A DNA stretch of 5,106 nt from Campylobacteraceae bacterium. GTDB taxonomy: Bacteria; Campylobacterota; Campylobacteria; Campylobacterales; Sulfurovaceae. Made by a program: the position numbers and the translations under genes. Below the pieces are notes generated by a model. It was not told the origin of the DNA. It saw only the letters and a list, made by a program, of their open reading frames with translations, and made no database searches. The stretch's first letter is position 1; every line of letters begins with the position of its first letter. Where the stretch lies: contig JALSPE010000016.1 in assembly GCA_026986085.1 (NCBI GenBank), positions 1 through 5,106 on the forward strand. The letters run 5' to 3'. Of this stretch, positions 1 to 5,106 are shown in pieces.

Positions 1-3000
1 TACTGCTCTGCTCCAAATATCGCAGCTTTTACAATATCTAAACCTGTCTTTAAGCCACCATCAGTCTCTAGCGTAACCATTCTTCTTAAATCATTAACTT
101 TTAAAGAGTTATGAGCCTCTATAAGCCCAAGCTCCCATGGATTTCCTGCAAATCTAATAGAACCAATAGGAGCTGCTCCTGTTCCACCATCTGCACCACT
201 AATGATAATCTTATCTGCATAACACTTTGCAACACCTGATGCAATTGTTCCAACACCTGAAGTTGATACTAACTTAACAGCAATTTTTGCATAAGGATTT
301 ACCTGCTTTAAATCAAATATCAATTGAGCTAAATCCTCAATAGAATAAATATCATGATGTGGTGGTGGAGAAATTAGAGTAACTCCAGGTTTTGTAAATC
401 TAAGCTTTGCAATTAATGGACTCACCTTCTTACCAGGAAGTTGCCCACCCTCTCCAGGCTTTGCACCTTGGGCTACTTTAATTTGAATCTCTGTTGCACT
501 TCTTAAATACTCTGGAGTTACTCCAAATCTACCTGATGCAATTTGCTTTATTTTAGAATTTTTAACAGTCCCAAATCTCTGTGGGTCCTCTCCACCCTCT
601 CCAGAGTTTGACATAGCACCAATTTGATTCATTGCAACTGCTAAAACCTCATGAGCCTCTTGAGATATAGACCCCATAGACATTGCAGCAGTTGAGAAGC
701 GTTTAAAAATCTCACTTAAAGGCTCTACTTCATCTAAACTAATAGACTCTCTATCAGATTTTAACTCAAAAAAGTCTCTTATAAACTTCTTATCCCTATT
801 GTTTACAAGCTTTCTAACCTCTTCATAATCCTTCTCATCTCCACTTACAGAAGCTGTTTGCATAGCTCTAATAGTCTCTCTTGAGAAATCATGGAACTCT
901 TCACCTCTTCTATATTTATAAAAACCTCCACGATACAACTCAAGCTTTTTCCCCTCAAAATCAACATCAAATGCTCTGTGGTGATTACTGTTTAATCTCT
1001 GTTCAATATCTTCATAACCAAGCCCCGAAAGTAGAGCAACACTACCTTCAAAACAATCATCAACTATCTCTCTGCCAAGCCCTATAATATCAAATAGACG
1101 ACTATTTCTGTATGATGACACTGTAGAGATACCCATCTTAGACATTATCTTTAAAATACCAGCACCCATAGCACGACGGAATCTCTTAAGAGTATAAGCC
1201 ATATTCTCTTTATACTCATCTTCAGCCACTTCTGCTACTGTATAGTAAAGTAGATATGGATATATAGAAGATGCTCCATAAGCTATCATACAAGCTGCGG
1301 TATGAGGGTCAAATACCTCTCCTGTTACTACCACAATACTAGTTAAATGGCGAAGCTTCTCTTTTAGTAACTCTTGAGATAACCTACCCACAACCATAAG
1401 CATAGGTATCACTTTTCCATCTTTATTTAAATCTCTATCATCAACTATTATTGTTCTTACGCCATTGCTTTTAACATCTTTAATTATCTTCTCTACTAAT
1501 TTGTGAAGTGTATCTTTTAATCCACTCTCAAAAGATGTAGAGTAGTGCCCTACTTTATAAGATGCATCATACCTATCGCTATTTTCATCACCAAACTCTT
1601 GAAGCAGACTAAACTTTTCAGCAGACATAATAGGTAAAACAGTCTTTAATCTCTTGGCATGTTTTGCATCATCTGTTAAAATATTTTGAACTTCTCCAAA
1701 ACCTGTATTCAGGCTCATTACAACCCTCTCTCGAATAGGGTCTATTGGAGGGTTTGTAACTTGTGCAAATTTTTGCTTAAAGAAGTCTGTAAAGTTCCTT
1801 TGCTCTTTGCTAAAGGCTGCCAATGGAGTATCATCACCCATTGCGCCAGTTGTCTCTTTACCCTCTAAAAGCATAGGTTTAATAATATCTTTTAGCACCT
1901 CTTGTGTATAGTTAAAATATCTCTGCTTTGCTCTAACTTCATCTTTGTTTAGCTCATCTACATTAAACGAAAGAGCATCGCTACTTGGTATATACTCTTG
2001 AAGATATTTCATATTCTCATTTAGCCACTTAGCATAAGGGTGCCTAGATTTCAAATAGTTATCTATATCTTTACTTTTTAAAACCTCTCCACTCTTTAAA
2101 TCAAGTCCAATCATTTCACCAGACTGCAATCTTCCACGCTCCCTAATCTCTTCATCAGGAACTTGTAAAACCCCAAATTCAGATGTAATTAATAATCTGT
2201 TATCATTTGTAATTATATATTTTGCTGGTCTTAAACCATTTCTATCCAACACACACCCAATATAGCGACCATCTGTAACACTTACTGCCGCTGGTCCATC
2301 CCAAGGCTCAAAACAAGTGCTTGCATACTCATAAAATGCCCTAAGTTCACTATCCATATGTGTGGCATTGTGCCAAGGTGCAGGAATAACAGAGCGAACT
2401 GCCTTAAAGAAATCAACACCATTTGCAATCAAAAACTCTATAAAATTATCCAAACTAGCAGAATCACTCATACCATTTTGAATAATATCTTTAAGCTTTT
2501 GCATCTCTTCATCTGTAAATATTTCAGACTTTGCATTTATAACTTTTGCCATTGCATTAAAACGGTTTGCTGTTATAGAGTTTATCTCACCATTATGAGC
2601 AATCATTCTAAATGGTTGAGCCAACTTCCACTGAGGTAGAGTATTTGTAGAAAATCTCTGATGAAACAAGGCAAAAGATATCTTAAAATCTTCATCATTT
2701 AAATCACGGTAACACTCTTTGATATGAGTAGGCATAACAAGCCCTTTATACGAAACAACACTATCGCTAAATGATGCTACATAAAAATCTTCATTATCTT
2801 TAAGCTCTGCTTCTATCTCTTTTCTTGCAAGATATGTTAATGCCTTTAATCTCTTTGTAGCAATAGGAGAATTAGGAACAACAAATATTTGTTTAATATC
2901 AGGAAGTGTCTCAATAGCTTGTTCTCCCAATGCATTTTTATCAACAGGAACATCTCTTGTATATACACATTTTAAATCATTCTCTAAACATATCTCTTTA

Positions 3001-3290
3001 AACTTTTCAATAGATGCTTCATCTTTTGTAAAAACCATAGCAACAGCATAATTTTCAGGTAAATCAACGCCATCAGCCTCTGCAACTTTGCTAAAAAACT
3101 TTTTAGGAATAGACATCAAAAGTCCACTACCATCACCTGTTTTACCATCAGCTGCTATCGCACCTCTATGCATCATACGAGATAGTGATATTATTGCATC
3201 TTCCAAATTTTTATGCGATGGAGTATTGTCAATCGAAGCCAACAATCCAAAGCCACAGTTATCTTTAAATGCTCTATAGAGTTCTTGCAT
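1..3290 (-). CDS. gltB: Glutamate synthase (NADPH) large (alpha) subunit, 3' end missing
   Basis: Cytoplasmic GOGAT large subunit. It hydrolyses glutamine and passes the ammonia to 2-oxoglutarate on an FMN/iron-sulfur domain, making glutamate with electrons from the GltD partner. About 1097 of the usual ~1470 residues are present, in one frame with no break. The start is M1-QELYRAFKDNCGFG. Cys12 is the class II amidotransferase nucleophile, exposed after removal of an 11-residue propeptide. HRGA follows at 41-44 and HNGEIN at 232-237. The central domain spans roughly 460-760. The FMN synthase domain starts near 800, with GEGGEDP at 897-903, SPPPHHDIYSIEDLAQL at 974-990, GGTGAAP at 1035-1041 and TDGGLKTG from about 1076. 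The window ends at ...FGAEQ, just before the expected three-cysteine [3Fe-4S] motif. That motif, the end of the synthase domain and the C-terminal beta-helix domain lie outside. The ATG is supported by GAAGG nine bases upstream. gltD commonly adjoins gltB, but it is not in view. Confidence 0.97.
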   Translation of the reverse strand, partial: MQELYRAFKDNCGFGLLASIDNTPSHKNLEDAIISLSRMMHRGAIAADGKTGDGSGLLMSIPKKFFSKVAEADGVDLPENYAVAMVFTKDEASIEKFKEICLENDLKCVYTRDVPVDKNALGEQAIETLPDIKQIFVVPNSPIATKRLKALTYLARKEIEAELKDNEDFYVASFSDSVVSYKGLVMPTHIKECYRDLNDEDFKISFALFHQRFSTNTLPQWKLAQPFRMIAHNGEINSITANRFNAMAKVINAKSEIFTDEEMQKLKDIIQNGMSDSASLDNFIEFLIANGVDFFKAVRSVIPAPWHNATHMDSELRAFYEYASTCFEPWDGPAAVSVTDGRYIGCVLDRNGLRPAKYIITNDNRLLITSEFGVLQVPDEEIRERGRLQSGEMIGLDLKSGEVLKSKDIDNYLKSRHPYAKWLNENMKYLQEYIPSSDALSFNVDELNKDEVRAKQRYFNYTQEVLKDIIKPMLLEGKETTGAMGDDTPLAAFSKEQRNFTDFFKQKFAQVTNPPIDPIRERVVMSLNTGFGEVQNILTDDAKHAKRLKTVLPIMSAEKFSLLQEFGDENSDRYDASYKVGHYSTSFESGLKDTLHKLVEKIIKDVKSNGVRTIIVDDRDLNKDGKVIPMLMVVGRLSQELLKEKLRHLTSIVVVTGEVFDPHTAACMIAYGASSIYPYLLYYTVAEVAEDEYKENMAYTLKRFRRAMGAGILKIMSKMGISTVSSYRNSRLFDIIGLGREIVDDCFEGSVALLSGLGYEDIEQRLNSNHHRAFDVDFEGKKLELYRGGFYKYRRGEEFHDFSRETIRAMQTASVSGDEKDYEEVRKLVNNRDKKFIRDFFELKSDRESISLDEVEPLSEIFKRFSTAAMSMGSISQEAHEVLAVAMNQIGAMSNSGEGGEDPQRFGTVKNSKIKQIASGRFGVTPEYLRSATEIQIKVAQGAKPGEGGQLPGKKVSPLIAKLRFTKPGVTLISPPPHHDIYSIEDLAQLIFDLKQVNPYAKIAVKLVSTSGVGTIASGVAKCYADKIIISGADGGTGAAPIGSIRFAGNPWELGLIEAHNSLKVNDLRRMVTLETDGGLKTGLDIVKAAIFGAEQ

Positions 3291-3299
3291 ATCTTTAAA

Positions 3300-3304
3300 C
3301 CTTC
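3300..3304 (-). promoter_or_regulatory. Ribosome binding site of gltB
   Basis: On the minus strand GAAGG lies nine bases before the ATG at 3290. It fixes the start just upstream of the conserved DNCGFG block. An ATG at 3306 overlaps this site but opens only Met-Lys-Val-stop in another frame, so it is not the gltB start. Confidence 0.7.
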
Positions 3305-3384
3305 ATAGTTGGAGTATAGGAGCATAAAGTTCAAAAGAAAATATCTATTTAAGTTGTCTAATCTTTAGCCCCCAAATGGATTCG

Positions 3385-3390
3385 AGTATA
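3385..3390 (-). promoter_or_regulatory. Candidate -10 box for gltB
   Basis: Minus-strand TATACT, one base off TATAAT, would give a leader of roughly 88 bases. No convincing -35 box sits upstream, as is common in AT-rich Campylobacterota. A second TATACT at 3313-3318 is too close to the start codon to leave room for the ribosome binding site. The choice is an inference from spacing only. Confidence 0.3.
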
Positions 3391-3449
3391 ACCAAAAAGT
3401 GCTTATAGGCTAATTACAAAGCTATTTTTTTATAAAATACCCTTATAGA

Positions 3450-3480
3450 TTGATACTTTTTTACCATAGTTTTATATATT
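3450..3480 (+). promoter_or_regulatory. Candidate promoter reading into the palindromic element
   Basis: TTGATA (3450-3455) matches the -35 consensus at five of six bases. It is followed by TATATA (3473-3478, 17-base spacer) or TATATT (3475-3480, 19-base spacer). Transcription would start near 3485 and run through the palindrome at 3526-3796. In DNA this AT-rich such hexamers arise by chance, so this is only a possibility worth testing alongside the RNA hypothesis. Confidence 0.25.
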
Positions 3481-3525
3481 TTACAGAACAAATTGTCTAT
3501 TAAATTAAATAACAAAACCCTCTTT

Positions 3526-3558
3526 ATTACCACACCAACTAATACTCTTAAAGTTTGA
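3526..3558 (+). repeat. Left terminal inverted repeat of palindromic element
   Basis: Thirty-three bases beginning ATTACC-A-CACCAA. They match the reverse complement of 3765-3796 at 29 positions, with three mismatches (all transitions) and one extra G at 3553. Similarity stops just outside 3526. A small internal hairpin, ACTCTTA (3544-3550) with TGAGAGT (3556-3562), could compete with the outer stem. Confidence 0.8.
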
Positions 3559-3657
3559 GAGTAGCAAATGAGGGAAGATGTAAAGAGAAAAATTTGAAGG
3601 ACTAACCGTTGTTAATTCGAAAATTTATCTCTTTGCAGATTACCTCATATGCTCCTC
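3559..3657 (+). repeat. Arm A hairpin of palindromic element
   Basis: Bases 3559-3595 face 3621-3657 without gaps. Thirty-one of 37 positions pair (one as G-U) and six mismatch. The upper 14 bases (3582-3595 with 3621-3634) pair at 13. The tip continues as GAA (3596-3598) with TTC (3616-3618) and a two-base GA bulge (3619-3620). Then come GGAC (3599-3602) opposite a single A (3615), a TAAC/GTTA helix (3603-3606 with 3611-3614) and a CGTT loop. The same tip recurs on the opposite strand in arm B. Confidence 0.75.
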
Positions 3658-3666
3658 CCCAAAGGG
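3658..3666. repeat. Central mini-hairpin CCC-AAA-GGG
   Basis: A three-base-pair stem with an AAA loop at the centre of symmetry of the element, directly abutting both long arms. It is trivial alone and supported only by its position. Confidence 0.45.
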
Positions 3667-3764
3667 TGCACTCACTTTTGTCCATACTCTTCGTTAGATT
3701 TTTTTGAATTCGCTATGGCGAGTCCTTCAAAAATCTGCCTCGATTATAAACAAAATTGAGTGCA
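3667..3764 (-). repeat. Arm B hairpin of palindromic element
   Basis: The base of the arm pairs 3667-3681 with 3750-3764 at 14 of 15 positions (TGCACTCA-c-TTTTGT against its complement). A looser section follows, with TCG (3691-3693) facing CGA (3741-3743). The upper stem pairs AGATTTTT (3696-3703) with AAAAATCT (3729-3736). The tip read on the minus strand is GAA-GGAC-TCGC-CATA-GCGA-A-TTC plus a two-base AA bulge, the same layout as arm A. The four-base helix differs from arm A by paired, compensatory changes. Confidence 0.75.
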
Positions 3765-3796
3765 TCAAATTTAAGGGTATTAATTGGTGCGGTAAT
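3765..3796 (-). repeat. Right terminal inverted repeat of palindromic element
   Basis: Read on the minus strand this begins ATTACC-G-CACCAA and mirrors 3526-3558. The element ends about 25 bases before the -10 box of the lipoprotein gene, so its edge forms the upstream promoter region of that gene. Confidence 0.8.
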
Positions 3797-3817
3797 GACT
3801 CAATTGTAATATAATTT

Positions 3818-3826
3818 TGCTATAAT
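3818..3826 (+). promoter_or_regulatory. Promoter (extended -10) of the lipoprotein gene
   Basis: TGC-TATAAT is a perfect -10 hexamer with the TGn extension. No -35 box is found at 17 bases. The predicted transcript begins near 3833 and gives a ~34-base leader. The palindromic element ends at 3796, inside what would be the -35 region. Confidence 0.7.
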
Positions 3827-3854
3827 TCACTTAGTTTTAAAATTAATTAAATTC

Positions 3855-3860
3855 AAGGAA
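3855..3860 (+). promoter_or_regulatory. Ribosome binding site of the lipoprotein gene
   Basis: AAGGAA lies six bases before the ATG at 3867, a standard spacing that fixes this start. Confidence 0.75.
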
Positions 3861-3866
3861 AAAGAG

Positions 3867-4268
3867 ATGAATACAAAAAATATTCTACCAATAATAGCTT
3901 CTGTAGGTTTATTGTTTACTGCTTGTGGAGGAGGTGGCGATTCAATTAAAGACAAAGATGTAATTGCTATTTATCATCATTATCCTAAAGATATATGCAC
4001 ATCCAAAAAACTCAAAGATTCTTTAGTAGCTCAAGGAAATCTAGAAAATATTAAAATAGAAGTAAAGCCATCTTATACAAAATGTTTTGATTATGATAGA
4101 TATGATAGCACTTGCACAGAAACGGATATGGTAGATAAGAGTACTGATTTTTTAAATTTTTCAGAAGATTGTGTCATTGGTGCAGATGTATCAGGTGCAA
4201 GAGGAAGAGCTCTTAATAACCCTGATAAGTTAGATACTTTTGAAGTTATTGAAAACTTAGCAAATTAG
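3867..4268 (+). CDS. Small lipoprotein of unknown function
   Basis: A 133-residue protein exported and probably lipid-anchored. Residues 1-5 carry a short polar start with one lysine. Residues 6-19 are hydrophobic, and the cleavage site reads L-F-T-A-C with the lipidated Cys at position 20. A Gly4 linker follows (21-24). The -3 residue is Phe, or Leu if counted one earlier, a tolerated variant of the lipobox. The ~114-residue mature part is hydrophilic with no membrane segment. Besides Cys20 it has four cysteines (44, 73, 83, 102), an even number that would suit two disulfides in the periplasm. I do not recognise the family and assign no function. It has its own promoter and ribosome site, and weak terminator-like hairpins follow, so it is probably monocistronic. 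The gene-like features (lipobox, promoter, ribosome site, AT-rich codon use like its neighbours) make it very likely real. Confidence 0.9.
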   Translation: MNTKNILPIIASVGLLFTACGGGGDSIKDKDVIAIYHHYPKDICTSKKLKDSLVAQGNLENIKIEVKPSYTKCFDYDRYDSTCTETDMVDKSTDFLNFSEDCVIGADVSGARGRALNNPDKLDTFEVIENLAN

Positions 4269-4287
4269 CTTTTTTATTAGACTTATA

Positions 4288-4311
4288 TAGCGAGTAAATT
4301 TTAACTTGCTA
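4288..4311 (+). terminator. Hairpin downstream of lipoprotein gene, weak terminator candidate
   Basis: TAGCGAGT (4288-4295) pairs with ACTTGCTA (4304-4311), eight pairs including one G-U, around an eight-base loop. It lies 20 bases after the stop codon but no T-run follows, so intrinsic termination here is doubtful. Confidence 0.3.
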
Positions 4312-4347
4312 CATAACTCTTAATCTAATTAATCTATATTTAAATAT

Positions 4348-4380
4348 TTCAACTTTTTACATATTTTGTTGAAGTTTTTT
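4348..4380 (+). terminator. Possible intrinsic terminator of lipoprotein transcript
   Basis: TTCAAC (4348-4353) pairs with GTTGAA (4368-4373) and is followed by G plus six T. The loop is 14 bases and the stem only six, mostly A-T, so it would be weak. It is the better of the two candidates because of the T-run. Confidence 0.35.
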
Positions 4381-4391
4381 AAAATAGTTTT

Positions 4392-4422
4392 TTGTCAGTA
4401 GAAAAAATATTAAAAATATAAT
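4392..4422 (+). promoter_or_regulatory. Promoter of the acetyltransferase gene
   Basis: TTGTCA (4392-4397, five of six to the -35 consensus) and a perfect TATAAT (4417-4422) are separated by 19 bases, slightly wide. Transcription would begin near 4429. That leaves only ~12 bases before the ATA at 4441, so the ribosome site would lie at the very 5' end of the message. Confidence 0.5.
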
Positions 4423-4429
4423 TCCAAAA

Positions 4430-4433
4430 AAGG
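4430..4433 (+). promoter_or_regulatory. Ribosome binding site that argues for an ATA start at 4441
   Basis: AAGG, preceded by a run of A, lies seven bases before an in-frame ATA codon at 4441, exactly where GNAT homology begins. No comparable site precedes the first in-frame ATG at 4528. Confidence 0.5.
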
Positions 4434-4440
4434 CTATACT

Positions 4441-4926
4441 ATAGAGACTCAAAGATTAAAACTGATAAAAGCAGAAAATAAACATTTTAAAGCCCTATTT
4501 AATGGGTGTTTCAGTCGGTATGAAATTATGCAATTTTTAGTAGGTAAAGTGCTATCTAAAAATGAGGCAAAAGAGTTTTTTAGCAGATATTTTATAAAGT
4601 CAAATGAGTATAAGATTTTGGTTCTAAAAGACACTAATGAAATTATAGGCTTTGGTGGGGTTGCAACATTTGAGTTTAAAGAGTTAAAAGGCTTTGAACT
4701 TGGCTATGTTTTAATACAGAAATTTTGGGGCTATGGTTATGCTATTGAAATTGCTAAGGCTCAATTAGATTATATTCTATCTTTAAAAGAGAAACCATTT
4801 GCAACAGTTCATCCTCAAAATAGAGCCTCACAAAATATTTTAAATAAAATTGGTATGAAAAGAGTTGTTAGTAAAATTGAGTTTGAAAATAGAGGAATTA
4901 GGGATATTTACTCGTTTGGTGGATAG
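4441..4926 (+). CDS. GNAT-family N-acetyltransferase, RimJ/RimL-like, probable ATA start
   Basis: A cytoplasmic acetyltransferase that would move acetyl from acetyl-CoA to an amine, possibly a protein N-terminus or small molecule; the substrate cannot be told. Counting from 4441 it has 161 residues, a normal size for the family. The N-terminus reads (I/M)ETQRLKLIKAENKHFKALF, the typical first strand and helix of RimJ-type enzymes. IIGFGGV follows at about 68-74. The acetyl-CoA motif is ELGYVLIQKFWGYGYA (86-101) with the Q-x-x-x-G-x-G pyrophosphate loop. Motif B, VHPQNRASQNILNKIGM, is at 123-139. The first in-frame ATG (4528) would delete 29 conserved residues and has no ribosome site. The frame is open back to a stop at 4411 with no ATG, GTG or TTG before 4528. 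The real start may thus be ATA 4441, or the start codon may have been lost by mutation. The conservative reading is a 132-residue protein from 4528. Confidence 0.85.
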   Translation: METQRLKLIKAENKHFKALFNGCFSRYEIMQFLVGKVLSKNEAKEFFSRYFIKSNEYKILVLKDTNEIIGFGGVATFEFKELKGFELGYVLIQKFWGYGYAIEIAKAQLDYILSLKEKPFATVHPQNRASQNILNKIGMKRVVSKIEFENRGIRDIYSFGG

Positions 4927-5085
4927 GTAAAAAAATATCTATTTCAAAGTTAAACCCAAATTATACAATAGAATTTATCAAAGTAGTGCTTATGATAAAA
5001 TTTCATCTATTTATATGAGACTAAAGTCACAACTTTCTACACATCTTCAATTTACATATTACCATTTATTAGAATATTATTGGAT

Positions 5086-5103
5086 GTAAGCCTTTAGGCT
5101 TAC
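5086..5103. terminator. Perfect hairpin at the right edge of an otherwise featureless 3' region
   Basis: GTAAGCC (5086-5092) and GGCTTAC (5097-5103) form a perfect seven-base-pair stem with a TTTA loop. Whether a T-run follows on the plus strand is cut off by the window edge; on the minus strand none follows. It could terminate the acetyltransferase transcript or belong to a neighbour outside. The rest of 4927-5085 shows no reading frame or other structure. Confidence 0.4.
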
Positions 5104-5106
5104 CTA

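Larger units (their letters stand above)
3526..3796. repeat. 271-bp palindromic element with four-way-junction fold (MITE-like or structured RNA)
   Basis: The element has four parts that abut without gaps. The first is an outer stem (3526-3558 with 3765-3796). The second is a long arm A (3559-3657), the third a mini-hairpin CCC-AAA-GGG (3658-3666), and the fourth a long arm B (3667-3764). The centre of symmetry falls in the mini-hairpin loop. The two halves look like diverged inverted copies: ends match at 29 of 33 positions, and both arms carry a tip of the form GAA-GGAC-4 bp stem-tetraloop-A-TTC, on the plus strand in A and the minus strand in B. No transposase is encoded and no clear target duplication is visible. 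If the ends are taken at CC...GG, they are flanked by TA on both sides. That would suit a Tc1/IS630-type duplication but is trivially palindromic. It could be a non-autonomous mobile element, a BIME-like repeat pair, or a ~270-nt noncoding RNA. I do not recognise the family. Confidence 0.75.
3291..3866. other. Divergent intergenic region, no protein gene seen
   Basis: This gap separates the 5' ends of gltB (minus) and the lipoprotein gene (plus). No start-plus-ribosome-site combination on either strand opens a reading frame of useful length. The left part (3291-3525) is plain AT-rich DNA with the gltB leader and promoter-like hexamers. The right part (3526-3796) is occupied by a large palindromic element described separately. 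The last 70 bases carry the lipoprotein promoter and ribosome site. Confidence 0.8.

Noticed and set aside
881..3279. Several plus-strand open frames (881-1087, 1686-1868, 2358-2639, 3088-3279)
   Set aside because: They lie antisense inside the continuous gltB reading frame, have no ribosome sites and give unconserved, cysteine-rich nonsense-like proteins.
3295..3306. Minus-strand mini-frame Met-Lys-Val-stop overlapping the gltB ribosome site
   Set aside because: It is too short to support as a leader peptide; the ATG overlaps GAAGG by chance and nothing suggests attenuation.
3405..3431. Terminator-like hairpin ATAG-g-CT / AGCTAT followed by seven T on the plus strand
   Set aside because: No plus-strand gene lies upstream for it to terminate, and the stem is short with a bulge.
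3596..3620. Integron attC-like core (CTAAC...GTTA) in the arm A tip
   Set aside because: The base before CTAAC breaks the RYYYAAC rule, the partner box does not fit, and no integrase or cassette array is present.
3526..3796. Known RNAs (tmRNA, RNase P RNA, SRP RNA, 6S RNA)
   Set aside because: None of their characteristic conserved motifs could be found on either strand, and the two-fold pseudo-symmetry fits none of them.
3526..3796. CRISPR array or insertion sequence with its own transposase
   Set aside because: There are no regularly spaced direct repeats and no coding frame inside the element.
4449..4634. Minus-strand open frame of 61 codons
   Set aside because: It is antisense to the 5' part of the acetyltransferase gene, whose plus-strand product carries clear GNAT motifs.

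Overview
The window is strongly AT-rich. Its one long conserved gene encodes a bacterial NADPH-type glutamate synthase large subunit. Base composition, short A/T-rich intergenic gaps, extended -10 promoter boxes and the wording of the GltB protein suggest a member of the Campylobacterota (Sulfurimonas/Arcobacter-like). That placement is inferred from style, not from a search.

Layout. Positions 1-3290 (minus strand) hold the first ~1097 codons of gltB; the 3' end lies beyond the left edge. Positions 3291-3866 are a gene-free divergent intergenic region between gltB and a plus-strand gene. Its right half is filled by a 271-bp imperfect palindrome (3526-3796) that folds on paper into a four-way junction with almost no unpaired junction bases. 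Positions 3867-4268 (plus) encode a small secreted lipoprotein of unknown function. Positions 4441-4926 (plus) encode a GNAT-family N-acetyltransferase of the RimJ/RimL type. Its conserved N-terminus extends upstream of the first in-frame ATG to a probable ATA start. Positions 4927-5106 hold no recognisable gene, only a perfect hairpin at the right edge.

How the parts relate. GltB makes glutamate from glutamine and 2-oxoglutarate and is divergently oriented to the rest. The lipoprotein and acetyltransferase genes each have their own promoter-like sequence and are separated by ~170 bp with weak terminator-like hairpins, so they are probably separate transcription units. Nothing links them functionally.

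The item most worth attention is the palindromic element. Two inverted half-copies share 29 of 33 terminal positions. Each carries a hairpin of the same unusual tip architecture, with compensatory base changes between the copies. It matches no named family I can recall and could be a MITE/BIME-like mobile element or a structured RNA.
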